NCBI GenBank assembly: GCA_029210125.1
Contig: JARGPR010000004.1
Location: forward strand, 1 to 64,000
Direction of reading: 5' to 3'
Origin: Pseudomonadales bacterium
GTDB taxonomy: Bacteria > Pseudomonadota > Gammaproteobacteria > Pseudomonadales > JAHRWD01
Length of the DNA: 64,000 nt
The position numbers were made by a program, and so were the translations under genes. How positions within the stretch are numbered: the stretch's first letter is position 1; every line of letters starts with the position of its first letter. The notes under the pieces are model-generated. The model searched no databases. It saw nothing but the letters and a program-made list of their open reading frames with translations, and was not told the DNA's origin. Below are positions 9,923 through 19,796 of this stretch, in pieces.

Positions 9923-10730
9923 CCTGAATATCCATAATATCTGCCAGGTATTCCGGGGCTGGAAAGTGGAAGGGGACCGGGCCATCGGCTGCGCCATGGG
10001 TAAATTGTTGCACCATCGGTGATTTGTCGTTCATGACCTGTTCAGGGGTTCCTGCTCCAATTACTTTGCCATCGGCGATCAGGTAAATGTAGTCGGCGAT
10101 ACTAGCGGTTTCCTGGATATCGTGGGAAACAATGATGGAAGTGATGCCGATCGCTTTGTTGAGCAGTTGAATCAATCGAACCAGCATACCCATTGAAATG
10201 GGGTCCTGCCCTGCAAAGGGTTCGTCGTACATAATCATTTCAGGATCAAGGGCCATTGCGCGGGCTAATGCGGCACGTCTTGCCATACCCCCAGATAACT
10301 CTGACGGCATTAAGTTCCGGGCACCCCGCAAACCTACCGCATGTAATTTCATCAATACCAGGTCATGGATCATGTCGGCGGGAAGCTTAGTATGAACCCG
10401 AAGCGGAAATGCAACATTTTCATAGATGCTGAGTTCAGTAAATAGCGCGCCGCTCTGAAACAGCATGCCGATTTTTTTCCGGATTTCGAATAACTCTTTG
10501 CGCTTGAGTTTCGGGATATTTTGCTCGTTGAGCCAGATGTCACCGGAATCTGGCGTTAACTGCGCGCCGATTAACCTCAGCAAGGTGGTTTTACCACAGC
10601 CACTTGGCCCCATAATCGCAGTGACCTGGCCGCGCCGGATATCCATATCAATACCATCAAAGATTTTTCGTTCTCCACGGCTGAACTGTAGATTTCGAAT
10701 CTCTATAAGGTTGTCTTCCGAATGGGTCAT
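9915..10730 (-). CDS. mlaF: MlaF ATP-binding protein of the Mla ABC transporter
   Basis: 271-residue ABC ATPase that powers phospholipid transport for outer-membrane lipid asymmetry. Walker A is GPSGCGKTTLL, the signature is ELSGGMARRAALARA, Walker B is EMIMYDEPFAGQDP and the switch His is in IIVSHD. It is the first gene of the mlaFEDCB-ibaG-murA-hisG-hisD run. The C-terminal extension after about residue 240 is typical of MlaF and contacts the STAS subunit. Confidence 0.96.
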   Translation of the reverse strand: MTHSEDNLIEIRNLQFSRGERKIFDGIDMDIRRGQVTAIMGPSGCGKTTLLRLIGAQLTPDSGDIWLNEQNIPKLKRKELFEIRKKIGMLFQSGALFTELSIYENVAFPLRVHTKLPADMIHDLVLMKLHAVGLRGARNLMPSELSGGMARRAALARAMALDPEMIMYDEPFAGQDPISMGMLVRLIQLLNKAIGITSIIVSHDIQETASIADYIYLIADGKVIGAGTPEQVMNDKSPMVQQFTHGAADGPVPFHFPAPEYLADIMDIQDA

Positions 10731-10747
10731 GGTCTATCCGCTAATAA

Positions 10748-10786
10748 ACCTCAATTCAAAAATCGAGGTCTTAAAATATTATTATA
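10748..10786 (-). promoter_or_regulatory. Possible promoter and leader hairpin of the mla operon
   Basis: On the minus strand TATAAT (plus-strand 10781-10786) lies 51 bases before the mlaF start, but no good -35 box precedes it at normal spacing. Between it and the gene an inverted repeat (ACCTCAATT / AATCGAGGT, one mismatch) could form a small hairpin in the leader. The promoter call rests on the -10 box alone. Confidence 0.4.
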
Positions 10787-10908
10787 TTGCCGTGCCACGC
10801 TGTGTCGTGCTGGCATGGCCGGCTTTTGCAACGGCAGCTCATGATAACGTAGAAGCTAGTCGGTGAGAATAGAACGTACGGTTGTCGGATATGTTTCAAA
10901 TAGGAGGC

Positions 10909-10935
10909 AAAAAAAAGCCCCGATGTTTCGGGGCT
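10909..10935 (-). terminator. Rho-independent terminator
   Basis: Stem AGCCCCGA / TCGGGGCT with a 4-base loop, followed on the minus strand by eight T residues. It lies 48 bases after the stop of the minus-strand outer-membrane protein gene and separates it from the mla promoter region. Confidence 0.9.
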
Positions 10936-10982
10936 CGTTGAGTGCATGTCTGTACCCCGTTGGGGGGATTATGGATAGCTCA

Positions 10983-12194
10983 TTAGAATCGAAAGCCGGT
11001 TTGAAATACTACGCCAACCGTATCTTCATTGCCGATTGCACTGATCTCCAGGCTGATTCCCAGAGGGGAAAGGCCGAGGCCGGCGGACAATAGATCTTCA
11101 CCGTCATCATCACTCAGGTTGTGTCGATAACCAAATCGTAGCTGGGCCGTATCAAATGCGTCCAGTTCAATACCTGCAGCTAAAAATTGACTGCTGTTTC
11201 CGACAACAACTGAATCATTGTCGGTCAGGTCCAAATCTATAGCGATCGTACTCCAGCTAGTAGCGTGGGAAATTCCAACCCGGGCCTGGGGGGATATCAT
11301 CATCTTGGTGCCAAGAACAGAGGTGACTTCCTGTTCGATTATATTTTTAACTACCAGGCCAGCTTGCCAACTTTGGTTGTCGCCAAATTTTTTGCTAACA
11401 CCTATGTCAGCATTAAAAAAGGAATCTGACTCTTCCGAATCTGAGATATCGCCGCTGTCAAAGCCTTCATCGTCATCTGCATCCAGGGTAACTTTGTAAT
11501 CATATGTAGTGATCTGCTGGACTTTCGGGGTGATTCCCAGTGCCCAGCCACCGAGGCTATCAAAGGTACGAGCAAAGGAAATACCCACCTCTGCGATGCC
11601 CAGGGCGACGGCATCCACAGTTGATGTCAGGTTATCAGTGGGGTCAGGCTGGCCGGTATATCCAGCTGCAATACTATCGATGGCAGCGAGATCAGCGGCG
11701 CTTATTGCAGGGCTGATGGCTACGGTAGTGACCAGGGAAATATTGAGTGCCATGCCAAATTTTTTGCTTGGAATCGAAAAGCCGGCGCCTCCACCCAGAG
11801 ATACCAAAACATTATCACCATCGATTCCGCGCAAAGCTGTTGCAAGGTCGCCGGCAGCAGCTTCGGCAGCAGGTACGTTCGATGCGGTGATGGCGTCGCT
11901 TAATGCATCAAGGTGTTGATCCTGAATTTCATCAACGCCGTCGATCAGGTCATCGGGATCCGATGCGAGCAGGCCAATGGCAGGAAGTATCATGCCAAAA
12001 TCATCTTCAGCGGATTGCGTGGCTAGCAATGCGGGGTTGAAGTTTGCTGCACTAGCGCTTTTAGCTGAGGAAACCCCTGTTCCCCCCATACTCATGGCGC
12101 GGGCATCAAAGGGACTAAATGGTGCGGCGGCAACGGTTCCTGCCAGGCAGATTGAAGCCAGACCAAGGGTCCTGGCAATAAGCTTTGTGGTCAT
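10983..12194 (-). CDS. Outer-membrane beta-barrel protein, TraF_2 / FadL-like
   Basis: 403 residues with a signal peptide (about 1-23, ending TVAAA). The mature start PFDARAMSMGGTGVSSAKSASAANFNPALL is typical of the family annotated as conjugal transfer protein TraF (PF13729) and of FadL-like barrels: the NPAxL signature after a Gly-rich segment. The C-terminus ends in F (VVFQTGFRF), as expected for BAM-dependent barrels. Despite the Pfam name, nothing nearby suggests conjugation. Substrate unknown. It is monocistronic with its own terminator. A low-complexity acidic loop (DADDDEGFDSGDISDSEESD) is likely extracellular. Confidence 0.75.
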   Translation of the reverse strand: MTTKLIARTLGLASICLAGTVAAAPFSPFDARAMSMGGTGVSSAKSASAANFNPALLATQSAEDDFGMILPAIGLLASDPDDLIDGVDEIQDQHLDALSDAITASNVPAAEAAAGDLATALRGIDGDNVLVSLGGGAGFSIPSKKFGMALNISLVTTVAISPAISAADLAAIDSIAAGYTGQPDPTDNLTSTVDAVALGIAEVGISFARTFDSLGGWALGITPKVQQITTYDYKVTLDADDDEGFDSGDISDSEESDSFFNADIGVSKKFGDNQSWQAGLVVKNIIEQEVTSVLGTKMMISPQARVGISHATSWSTIAIDLDLTDNDSVVVGNSSQFLAAGIELDAFDTAQLRFGYRHNLSDDDGEDLLSAGLGLSPLGISLEISAIGNEDTVGVVFQTGFRF

Positions 12195-12386
12195 TGGGGT
12201 TTTGCTCCGGAAATTTATTTAATAATGACTGATGTATAACAAAGGCCTCAACCAGCTAAGAGGGCTTTGAGTGCTTTGTAACTATAGCTGCAGGCACTAA
12301 GTTGTTGGTAATAAATTACTAACAATTTGAGATATCGTGATATAGGCCACATTGGTGTGCTAACCAGTTGTCTTCAAGCAGCAATT

Positions 12387-13181
12387 TCAAACAGCAATAG
12401 GCGCTTTGATAGCCGGGTGTGCCTGGTAGTTGGCAATTTCGAAGTCCTCGAACCGATAATCAAAAATTGAGTCTGGGGACCTCAAAATATTAAGTGTGGG
12501 TAAGGCAAAGGGTGTGCGGGATAATTGCAGTTTGGTCTGCTCAATATGATTGCTATAGAGGTGAGTATCGCCGCCACACCAAACGAAATCACCAACATCC
12601 AGATTGCACTGTTGGGCGACCATATGTGTGAGCAGTGCATAGGAAGCAATATTGAAGGGAACACCCAAAAACGTATCGCAACTTCGTTGATATAACTGAC
12701 AGGAGAGTTTTCCATCCGCAACGTAAAACTGAAAAAGCAGGTGACAAGGGGGCAGTGCCATATTTTCCACCTCCGCAACATTCCATGCGCTGACAATATG
12801 GCGGCGTGAGTTTGGATTGTTTTTGATCTGCTCAATCACCAAACTGATTTGATCCAGGCTGTCGCCATTTGGCGTTGGCCAGGAACGCCATTGATGGCCA
12901 TAAACGGGACCCAGATCACCGTTTTCGTCAGCCCATTCATCCCAGATGCTTACACTGTTTTCCTTCAGGTAACGAATATTGGTATCGCCACTCAAAAACC
13001 ACAACAGTTCATGAATGATGGAGCGTAGGTGGCATTTTTTGGTGGTGACGAGCGGAAACCCTTTGGATAGATCAAAGCGCATTTGTCGACCAAACACCGA
13101 CAAAGTACCGACCCCTGTACGGTCCTCTTTACGGGTGCCATTTTCGAGAATATCTTCTAGCAGCTCGAGGTAGTTTTTCAT
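12387..13181 (-). CDS. thyA: Thymidylate synthase ThyA
   Basis: 264 residues, identical in length to E. coli ThyA. It methylates dUMP to dTMP using 5,10-methylene-THF. The catalytic Cys is in [14 protein letters not shown], and the phosphate-binding Arg-Ser is in [19 protein letters not shown]. The C-terminal IKAPIAV tail, needed for closure, is present. Its start overlaps the lgt stop by 4 bases, as in many gammaproteobacteria. It shares the methylene-THF pool with the glycine cleavage operon further along. Confidence 0.97.
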   Translation of the reverse strand: MKNYLELLEDILENGTRKEDRTGVGTLSVFGRQMRFDLSKGFPLVTTKKCHLRSIIHELLWFLSGDTNIRYLKENSVSIWDEWADENGDLGPVYGHQWRSWPTPNGDSLDQISLVIEQIKNNPNSRRHIVSAWNVAEVENMALPPCHLLFQFYVADGKLSCQLYQRSCDTFLGVPFNIASYALLTHMVAQQCNLDVGDFVWCGGDTHLYSNHIEQTKLQLSRTPFALPTLNILRSPDSIFDYRFEDFEIANYQAHPAIKAPIAV

Positions 13182-13978
13182 GTTCGCCTGGAACCTTTTG
13201 TGTGTTGATAAGCAAGTACCATCATAAAGACACCGATCACAATCATTGGAGAAGACAAAATTTGACCGCGCGTGAGCCAGCCCAGCGCATCGAAACCGAT
13301 ATGTGAATCCGGTTCCCGGACAAACTCAACCAGAAAACGCTGCAAACCGTAACAGGCAATAAATAATCCCGTAACCGACATTTTTGGTCGGGGTTTGGAT
13401 GAGAACCACCATACGATGGTGAAGAGTACGACACCTTCGAGAAATAACTGATATAACTGCGAGGGATGACGCACCAATTGCAGCCGATCCGCTGGGAAAA
13501 TCATCCCCCATGGAGCAGTGGTCGCGCGCCCCCACAGCTCGCCGCCGATAAAGTTACCGAGCCGTCCGGCACCAAGGCCGATCGGTACTAGCGGAGCCAC
13601 AAAATCTGCAATGGTAAAAAAACTGTGGCCGGTTTTGCGCGAATATAGCCAGATAGCAACACCCACTCCAAGCAATCCACCGTGGAATGACATGCCTCCG
13701 GTCCAAACCTCAAATAGCCATAACGGATCCTGCACGAAGGTGGCCCAGTTGTAGAAAATCACATAGCCGAATCGCCCGCCAAGCACGACTCCAAGTGCTC
13801 CGTAAAATATCAGGTCACTGACCTGCTCCCTGGTAAACACTGAATCCGGTTTGCTGGCGCGTTTAGTGCCCAGCCACCAGGCCGCGCCAAAGGCGACCAG
13901 GTACATGATGCCGTACCAGTGGACTTTTAAAGGGCCAATTGCAATCGCAACCGGGTCAATATTGGGGTAACTCAGCAT
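13178..13978 (-). CDS. lgt: Prolipoprotein diacylglyceryl transferase Lgt
   Basis: 266-residue inner-membrane enzyme that adds diacylglycerol from phosphatidylglycerol to the lipobox Cys of prolipoproteins, the step before LspA (also in this window). The Lgt signature [13 protein letters not shown] and the HPSQLYQ motif are present, along with VHWYGIMYL and [10 protein letters not shown]. About seven transmembrane segments are visible. It is coupled to thyA by a 4-base overlap. Confidence 0.96.
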   Translation of the reverse strand: MLSYPNIDPVAIAIGPLKVHWYGIMYLVAFGAAWWLGTKRASKPDSVFTREQVSDLIFYGALGVVLGGRFGYVIFYNWATFVQDPLWLFEVWTGGMSFHGGLLGVGVAIWLYSRKTGHSFFTIADFVAPLVPIGLGAGRLGNFIGGELWGRATTAPWGMIFPADRLQLVRHPSQLYQLFLEGVVLFTIVWWFSSKPRPKMSVTGLFIACYGLQRFLVEFVREPDSHIGFDALGWLTRGQILSSPMIVIGVFMMVLAYQHTKGSRRT

Positions 13979-14029
13979 GGTTTACCTATGTGTAATTCAT
14001 ACAAAAATGGGGTTGATGATGGAAAGGTG

Positions 14030-14824
14030 TTAAATACTATTCTGGATTAGAAACAGCAACCCTACTGCCAGCAGCAATCCGCCGAATAAGCGCTTAAGTA
14101 ATTGTTGTGGAACCCGGTGAGCCAGCCTGGCGCTCCAGTTTGCCACGATTGTGCTGGTCATAACGATGCCCGCAAAGGCGGGCCAGTATACAAAGCCACT
14201 GCTACTATCGGGAAGCGCGGGGTTACCCCAGCCTGTCATGATATTTGCCCCTGCACCCACAATTGCGATCGGTAGGCCGCAGGCTGCAGAAGTTGCTACC
14301 GCTTTCTGCATCGTCGTGCCACGCCAGGTTAAAAAAGGTACGGTTAACGAGCCACCGCCAATCCCAAACAGTGCAGAAAAAAAACCGATCCCACCGCCGG
14401 AGCTGAGTAACAGCGGTTTTCCGAGTGTCGAGCCACTGGGTTTAGGCTGAAATCCGAACATCATCTGCAGCGCAATTAAGAGTAGGAAAGCGCCGAACGC
14501 TAGCTGTAATGCGCTGCCCGACATGAGTTGCATGCTCTTAGCTCCGAAGACGACCCCTACGCAGATACCGATCGCCAGGAATGTGAAGACCCGCCATTGC
14601 ACTGCGCCGGATCGGTGGTGTTGATACACCGAGCTCAGGGAGGTGATGATAATGGTTGCCAGCGATGTACCCACCGCCATATGCGTCAAAATCTGTTCTG
14701 AAAATCCTTGCTGCCTAAAAACAAAGATCAGCACCGGTACAATCACCACGCCGCCGCCCACGCCAAATAAGCCGGCAAGAAGCCCGGCAATGGAACCAAT
14801 CAACAGGTAGAGGAGAATAGTCAA
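14030..14824 (-). CDS. TSUP-family (TauE/SafE) membrane transporter
   Basis: 264 residues with about eight hydrophobic helices. The N-terminus GLLAGLFGVGGGVVIVPVL and the internal repeat GFFSALFGIGGGSLTVPFL are the duplicated TSUP/TauE-SafE motifs. Such proteins export or import sulfite, sulfoacetate or similar organosulfur anions, but the substrate cannot be assigned here. It lies 51 bases upstream of lgt and may be cotranscribed with lgt-thyA. In the other direction it is divergent from the NRDE gene. Confidence 0.88.
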   Translation of the reverse strand: MTILLYLLIGSIAGLLAGLFGVGGGVVIVPVLIFVFRQQGFSEQILTHMAVGTSLATIIITSLSSVYQHHRSGAVQWRVFTFLAIGICVGVVFGAKSMQLMSGSALQLAFGAFLLLIALQMMFGFQPKPSGSTLGKPLLLSSGGGIGFFSALFGIGGGSLTVPFLTWRGTTMQKAVATSAACGLPIAIVGAGANIMTGWGNPALPDSSSGFVYWPAFAGIVMTSTIVANWSARLAHRVPQQLLKRLFGGLLLAVGLLFLIQNSI

Positions 14825-14936
14825 AGCAGTGATGGAAAAAGTATATTGATTGTTTTGTGATTTTGAAAAGTAGCGATAATATCATGTGATTTAGTGGCTA
14901 TGTCGTTGCTGATCTCACTATTTAATAGATATTCCT

Positions 14937-15695
14937 ATGTGCCTCATTGTTCTAGCCTATCAGGTTGACCCGCAACATCCGCTTATTGTTGCAGCCAATC
15001 GCGATGAATTTTATCGCCGCTTAAGCGACCCGATAGGGTTTTGGGCGACGCAGGGTGATTTGCTGGCGGGTCGGGATTTGTCACGGGGTGGTGTTTGGTT
15101 GGGTGTAACCCGAGGTGGCCGTTTTGCCGCCGTTACCAATATACGAGAGGGGTTTGTGCGTAAACGGTTCCCCGTGTCACGTGGTGATTTGGCCAAGGGT
15201 TTTTTAACAGGCAATTTGAGTCCTGCGCAATATGTAAAAACATTGCGGGAGCCTCATTTATACGGCGGTTTTCATCTGTTGCTGGGTGATTCAGAAGGAT
15301 TATTTCATTTCTCCAATCGGACAGGCAGCATTCGTGCGCTGGAGCCAGGGGTTCACGGGATCAGTAACCATCTGTTTGATGATAGTTGGCCAAAAACGGA
15401 AATCAGCAAATTGGGGTTGGGTTCACTGATCGAACGGGATCAGGTTGATCACCGGAGCCTTCAGGAGTTGATGGCCCAACAACCGCTGAAATCCCGGAAG
15501 ACAGATAGCAACCTTGAGTACGCTGAGCAAAACCCATTTCTCTGGAGCCGCGAATATGGAACCTGCGCCAGTAGCTCTCTAATTATCAAACGGGATAATC
15601 TGGGTAAGCCATCCGCCAGTATCTGCGAGAAACGTTATCGTCAGCTCGGGATAGAAACCGGCAACAGACGTTTTGAGTTTGAACTTAGCGTATAG
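14937..15695 (+). CDS. NRDE (TANGO2-like) family protein
   Basis: 252 residues beginning MCLIVLAYQ, with AANRDEFYRR (the NRDE motif that names the family) and GGVWLGVTRGGRFAAVTN. The N-terminal Cys2 suggests an Ntn-hydrolase-like fold. Human TANGO2 and bacterial homologues have been linked to heme trafficking and acyl-CoA metabolism, but the biochemical role is unsettled. The start is chosen because Met-Cys at the N-terminus is conserved in the family. It is monocistronic and converges on rppH 14 bases later. Confidence 0.85.
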   Translation: MCLIVLAYQVDPQHPLIVAANRDEFYRRLSDPIGFWATQGDLLAGRDLSRGGVWLGVTRGGRFAAVTNIREGFVRKRFPVSRGDLAKGFLTGNLSPAQYVKTLREPHLYGGFHLLLGDSEGLFHFSNRTGSIRALEPGVHGISNHLFDDSWPKTEISKLGLGSLIERDQVDHRSLQELMAQQPLKSRKTDSNLEYAEQNPFLWSREYGTCASSSLIIKRDNLGKPSASICEKRYRQLGIETGNRRFEFELSV

Positions 15696-15709
15696 CGCAG
15701 TCCCTGGCT

Positions 15710-16207
15710 CTAATTTTGCGATCTAGATTTCATGGTTTTTTCCAGCGGCCGCAGCAACTCCCGCAGAGCGCTAAGATAAACATCCTTCTTAAAAGAGACT
15801 ACCGCACTCATTGGGTACCAATAACTAACCCAGCGCCAGCCATCAAACTCTGGTGAGCCAGAATGCGAAAGATCAATTTGCTGTTCATCGGCTACCAATC
15901 GCAGTAGAAACCACTTCTGTTTCTGGCCAATAAAATTAGCGCGACCACGAGACCGTAACAGATTTTTGGGCAATCGATAGCGTAACCAACCGCGGGTAGA
16001 GGCAATAATTTCGACATCCTTTGGGTACAATCCAACCTCTTCGTGTAGCTCGCGGTACATAGCCTGCTCCGCATTTTCACCTTTCTGCATGCCGCCCTGT
16101 GGAAACTGCCAGGCATCCTGCCCAATCCGTTTGGCCCACAGTAATTGACCCTGCTGATTTGATATAATGATGCCGACGTTGGGTCGGTATCCATCCACAT
16201 CAATCAT
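15710..16207 (-). CDS. rppH: RNA pyrophosphohydrolase RppH
   Basis: 165-residue Nudix enzyme that removes pyrophosphate from the 5' end of mRNAs, opening them to RNase E decay. The N-terminus [17 protein letters not shown] and the segment [16 protein letters not shown] are characteristic. The Nudix box is [20 protein letters not shown] (GX5EX7REXXEE). It is divergent from the HAD phosphatase gene, the arrangement also seen in Pseudomonas (PA0336/PA0335). Confidence 0.96.
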   Translation of the reverse strand: MIDVDGYRPNVGIIISNQQGQLLWAKRIGQDAWQFPQGGMQKGENAEQAMYRELHEEVGLYPKDVEIIASTRGWLRYRLPKNLLRSRGRANFIGQKQKWFLLRLVADEQQIDLSHSGSPEFDGWRWVSYWYPMSAVVSFKKDVYLSALRELLRPLEKTMKSRSQN

Positions 16208-16231
16208 TTGTTTGGTACCCCTTTAACAGTC

Positions 16232-16255
16232 TGGTTGGATATATATCCAATCAGA
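16232..16255. promoter_or_regulatory. Palindrome in the rppH / HAD divergent promoter region
   Basis: A perfect 16-bp palindrome TTGGATATATATCCAA (16236-16251) is extended by CTG/CAG on either side with one mismatched pair. It lies midway between the divergent starts of rppH (16207) and the HAD gene (16293). It could be an operator or overlapping -10 elements. The regulator is unknown. Confidence 0.5.
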
Positions 16256-16292
16256 CGATCTATCCAATTTTTTATCATCCTAGGCGCACTCC

Positions 16293-16949
16293 ATGGCATT
16301 AGCAATATTTGATCTCGACAATACCTTAATCGCCGGTGACAGCGACCACGCCTGGGGTGAGTTTCTAATAAAAAAATCACTGGTTGATCAGGAGCATTTT
16401 AAAAAAACCAACGATCGGTTTTACCAGGATTACCTGGATGGCAAGCTCGACATCGACGCCTATATTGAGTTCGCGATTGAGCCACTGACACGATTCAGCG
16501 ACGAGTTGCTAGCAGAACTGCAGCAAGAGTTTATGCAACATCACATAGAGCCCATCATGCTACCCAGGGCTGCGGAGCTGCTAGAGGATCATCGTCAAAA
16601 GGGTGACTACCTGTTGATTATTACAGCGACCAACCGTTTTGTAACCGCGCCCATAGCAAAGTTGCTAGAGGTTGATGATTTGATTGCCACCAATCCCGAA
16701 AAAATAGACGGCCGTTATACTGGGAAAATTCGCGGAGTCCCAAGCTATAAGGAAGGAAAAGTGGTTCGTTTAAACGAATGGCTAAAAGAAAAAAAGATGC
16801 ACCTTGAGGGCAGTGTTTTCTATAGCGATTCCCACAACGATATCCCATTGCTAGAGCAAGTAGAGCGTGCAGTAGCGGTAGACCCGGATGAGATGCTTGA
16901 GCAATATGCAAATAGAAAAGGTTGGGAGGTGATCAGTTTACGAGGGTGA
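16293..16949 (+). CDS. HAD-IB phosphatase, candidate histidinol-phosphatase
   Basis: 218-residue HAD-superfamily phosphatase of the SerB-like IB class. Motif I is FDLDNTLIAGDSD, motif II is IITATNRF, motif III is the Lys in PSYKEGKV and motif IV is YSDSHNDIPLLE. The gene neighbours rppH divergently, as PA0335 does in Pseudomonas aeruginosa. That protein has been reported to act as histidinol-phosphate phosphatase, filling a step that lacks a HisB-type enzyme. By synteny this protein may do the same and so complement hisG and hisD in this window. Phosphoserine phosphatase activity is the alternative. Confidence 0.82.
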   Translation: MALAIFDLDNTLIAGDSDHAWGEFLIKKSLVDQEHFKKTNDRFYQDYLDGKLDIDAYIEFAIEPLTRFSDELLAELQQEFMQHHIEPIMLPRAAELLEDHRQKGDYLLIITATNRFVTAPIAKLLEVDDLIATNPEKIDGRYTGKIRGVPSYKEGKVVRLNEWLKEKKMHLEGSVFYSDSHNDIPLLEQVERAVAVDPDEMLEQYANRKGWEVISLRG

Positions 16950-17023
16950 ATTTTTAACCTGCGTTAAGTATCGTCACCTCGTTTCCCTGCCTGCACACTG
17001 CCCAATACTCAGAATGAACCTGT

Positions 17024-18259
17024 TTAACTTTCACTTGTTTGGCTTTCAACGGTTCGGTGCTGAACGGGATTCTTCGTCATAAAACAAAAAACAGCCTTCA
17101 GATAGTCCATTTCAGGTATGGCGGGGTGCAGTGGATGATCAGCCCCCAGGCCACCTTTTTCAACAATTTGAACAGTACGCTGGTTACGGTGGGCGGCGGT
17201 GCCAACAATGTCCACAAGGCGATCTTCGGACAGATTCATTGAGCAGGAGCCGGAAACCAGAAACCCATTTGGGTTTAGCAGTTGCACGGCCTGCTGGTTG
17301 AGGTTGTGGTAGTGCTCTTCACCCTTACGCTGATCTTTTTTGCGTTTGATCAAGGCCGGTGGGTCGAGAATCACCATGTCGAATTTTTCGCCGTCGGCGC
17401 GAAACTGTTTTAGTGCTTCCAGTACCTCTGCCTGAACGGTTTTGCAATTGCTCTGCACATCGTTCAAACGGGCGTTTTCACCCGCCACTTCCAAGGCCAG
17501 GGCTGAGCTGTCTACCATCACCACTTCGCTCGCGCCAAAAGTAGCGGCTTGAATGCCCCAACCGCCGACGTAACTGTACAGATCCAGTACTCGCATCCCT
17601 TTTACATAACGGCTGAGTTGGGCACGGTTAAAACGATGGTCATAAAACCAGCCGGTTTTCTGGCCGTTTAAAAGAGGCGCAACAAAACGTACACCATTTT
17701 CTTCCAGCGGTGTCAGTTCGGCGAGTTCACCCACTACGGCTTCGCAGTATTTATCCAATCCTTCCAGAGCTCGCTGGGTGCTATCGTTTTTTACCAAAAT
17801 GGTTTTTGGCGAGAGTAATTTTTGCAATGTATCGATGATCGGTTGCTTGAGTTTTTCCATGCCGGCGGTGGAAATCTGGATAACCAGCACATCACCGTAT
17901 CGGTCGATTACTAATCCAGATAGGCCATCCCCGTCGCCGTAACAAAGACGATAGTAAGGGGCTGAAAATAGTGTTTCCCGCAGATAAAGTGCTTTTTTTA
18001 ATAGTCGCTCTATGAGTTTATGGTCTAACGGTGTGCCACCACTGCGGCTGTAAACACGGCCGCAGATCAGCGCGCCCGGGTTGACGCAGGCGCTGCCAAG
18101 GGGTTTGCCATCGTAGCTTTCTATGGTGGTCTGAACGCCTGCTTCTAGCCCCTTTAATGGCGTTTTGGCGGTGTCGATCTCGTTGCTGTATACCCATGGA
18201 TGACCACGGCGGATTCTGCGTTCACCATTCTTTTTTAGGCGTAAAGTCGCGTCGGTCAT
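17024..18259 (-). CDS. rlmI: Class I rRNA cytosine-C5 methyltransferase, RlmI-like
   Basis: 411 residues from ATG 18259 (MTDATLRLKKNGERRIRRGH). The open frame extends 14 codons further into a non-conserved leader. An N-terminal PUA domain includes the segment RRGHPWVYSNEI. It is followed by an EEHEE domain and a Rossmann methyltransferase domain with MRVLDLYSYVGGWGIQAA, FDMVILDPPALIKRKKDQR and VSGSCSMNL (catalytic Cys). RlmI makes m5C1962 in 23S rRNA. It is downstream of the gcv operon on the same strand, separated by a hairpin. Confidence 0.88.
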   Translation of the reverse strand: MTDATLRLKKNGERRIRRGHPWVYSNEIDTAKTPLKGLEAGVQTTIESYDGKPLGSACVNPGALICGRVYSRSGGTPLDHKLIERLLKKALYLRETLFSAPYYRLCYGDGDGLSGLVIDRYGDVLVIQISTAGMEKLKQPIIDTLQKLLSPKTILVKNDSTQRALEGLDKYCEAVVGELAELTPLEENGVRFVAPLLNGQKTGWFYDHRFNRAQLSRYVKGMRVLDLYSYVGGWGIQAATFGASEVVMVDSSALALEVAGENARLNDVQSNCKTVQAEVLEALKQFRADGEKFDMVILDPPALIKRKKDQRKGEEHYHNLNQQAVQLLNPNGFLVSGSCSMNLSEDRLVDIVGTAAHRNQRTVQIVEKGGLGADHPLHPAIPEMDYLKAVFCFMTKNPVQHRTVESQTSES

Positions 18260-18293
18260 ATTGATATCCAGAGGATTAAAGTGGAGTTGAAAT

Positions 18294-18319
18294 ACTAGCA
18301 CCTTCGGGCAGGTGCTAGT
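18294..18319 (-). terminator. Terminator-like hairpin at the end of gcvPB
   Basis: Stem ACTAGCACCT / AGGTGCTAGT with a 6-base loop. The gcvPB stop codon (minus strand, 18315-18317) lies inside the stem. The sequence after it in the gcvPB direction is ATTTCAA, with no proper T tract, so termination may be weak and rlmI may be read through from the gcv operon. Confidence 0.55.
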
Positions 18320-19796
18320 TTGCAGTGTTTTCCGACCAGGCCAGGTTGAGTTCCCGTGCAGCCTTTACATCGTCGAGTCGGCCAACCGGCATAGTGTGGG
18401 GTGCCGATGTCAGTAGCTCAGGGTTTTGTTTGGCCTCCCCGAGGATTTGAATCAATGCATCGATAAAACCATCCAGTTCCTCTTTACTTTCAGTTTCTGT
18501 AGGTTCAATCAAAAAGCACTCGGGGATCACCAATGGAAAGTAGGTGGTGGGTGCATGAACACCGTAGTCGAGCAGTCGTTTGGCGATATCCATCGCGCTA
18601 ACATGCAGCTCTTTGGCTTCTTTCTTAAAGGTGATGATGAATTCATGGGTGGCACGACGGTCTGGATAGGCCAGTTCAAAACCGGCATTTTGCAGGCGTT
18701 TGGCCATATAGTTGGCGTTGAGCGTGGCGAACTGCGAGGCCCGGACAAGGCCCTCTCGCCCCAGCAACAGCCCATAACTCAATGCACGTAATAGAATTCC
18801 GGCATTGCCCATAAAGGCCGAAAGCCGGCCGATGCTTTGGGGAATATCTTTTTTATCGAGCCAGCGATAGTTTCGTTCGCCCTCTGCGCTTTCATCAAAA
18901 CCGACTACCGGAATCGGCAAAAATGGCAACAGCCGTTCATTGACCGCAACCGGCCCAGCGCCCGGGCCGCCGCCACCGTGGGGGGTAGCGAAGGTTTTGT
19001 GCAGGTTCATATGCAATACGTCAAAACCCATATCGCCGGGACGGACTTTGCCCATGATCGCGTTCAGGTTTGCACCGTCGTAGTAGAGCAGGCCGCCGGC
19101 CTGATGCACGATTTCGGCAATCTGTTTGATATTACGCTCAAATACACCACCGGTAGATGGGTTGGTCATCATCAGCCCGGCGGTGTGTTCACCGACCGCT
19201 TCTTTTAAAGCATCGATACAGACGTCGCCATTGGCCTCAACCGGTACTTCACGAACTTTGTAACCACACATAGTGGCGGTGGCGGGGTTGGTGCCATGGG
19301 CTGTTTCAGGGATCAGAATTTCCTGACGTTGATCATCGTTACGGGATTCGTGGTAGGCACGGATCATCGCTACACCGGCAAATTCGCCCTGTGCTCCCGC
19401 CATTGGAGTGAGGGACGAGCCCTTCATGCCGGTCAGTTCCTGCAGCAGTTCCTGCAGTTCGTACACACTGGCCAGATAGCCCTGACTGAGTGATTCCGGT
19501 GCCAAAGGGTGACGATTCAGAAAGCCCGGCAGGCTTGCGGCGCGGTGCGCACCCCTGGGGTTGTATTTCATGGTGCAAGAACCGAGCGGGTAAAAATGGG
19601 TATCGATCGAAAAATTGCGTTGCGATAGCTGGGTGTAGTGACGCACCGCCTGCAGTTCGGATACCTCCGGCAGGGCAGCGGGGGTTTTGCGCAGCAGTTC
19701 CTCTGGCAGGTCATCGATAGCGCTGTCGGTCATTGTTGCTGGCGATTGAGCGGTAGCCTGGCAGCCGGGGCGGCTATGATCAAAAATGAGTTTCAT
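18315..19796 (-). CDS. gcvPB: Glycine dehydrogenase (decarboxylating) subunit 2
   Basis: 493-residue C-terminal half of a split P-protein of the glycine cleavage system, starting [13 protein letters not shown]. The start overlaps the gcvPA stop as ATGA. The PLP lysine is in [18 protein letters not shown]. Other conserved pieces are [16 protein letters not shown] and [17 protein letters not shown]. With GcvPA it decarboxylates glycine and passes the aminomethyl group to lipoylated GcvH. A single ~950-residue GcvP is usual in E. coli and most Pseudomonas, so the two-subunit form is notable here. Confidence 0.96.
   Translation of the reverse strand: MKLIFDHSRPGCQATAQSPATMTDSAIDDLPEELLRKTPAALPEVSELQAVRHYTQLSQRNFSIDTHFYPLGSCTMKYNPRGAHRAASLPGFLNRHPLAPESLSQGYLASVYELQELLQELTGMKGSSLTPMAGAQGEFAGVAMIRAYHESRNDDQRQEILIPETAHGTNPATATMCGYKVREVPVEANGDVCIDALKEAVGEHTAGLMMTNPSTGGVFERNIKQIAEIVHQAGGLLYYDGANLNAIMGKVRPGDMGFDVLHMNLHKTFATPHGGGGPGAGPVAVNERLLPFLPIPVVGFDESAEGERNYRWLDKKDIPQSIGRLSAFMGNAGILLRALSYGLLLGREGLVRASQFATLNANYMAKRLQNAGFELAYPDRRATHEFIITFKKEAKELHVSAMDIAKRLLDYGVHAPTTYFPLVIPECFLIEPTETESKEELDGFIDALIQILGEAKQNPELLTSAPHTMPVGRLDDVKAARELNLAWSENTAN

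Noticed and set aside
10983-12194. Conjugation gene traF
   Set aside because: The Pfam name is misleading; no other transfer genes are nearby and the protein looks like an outer-membrane barrel.
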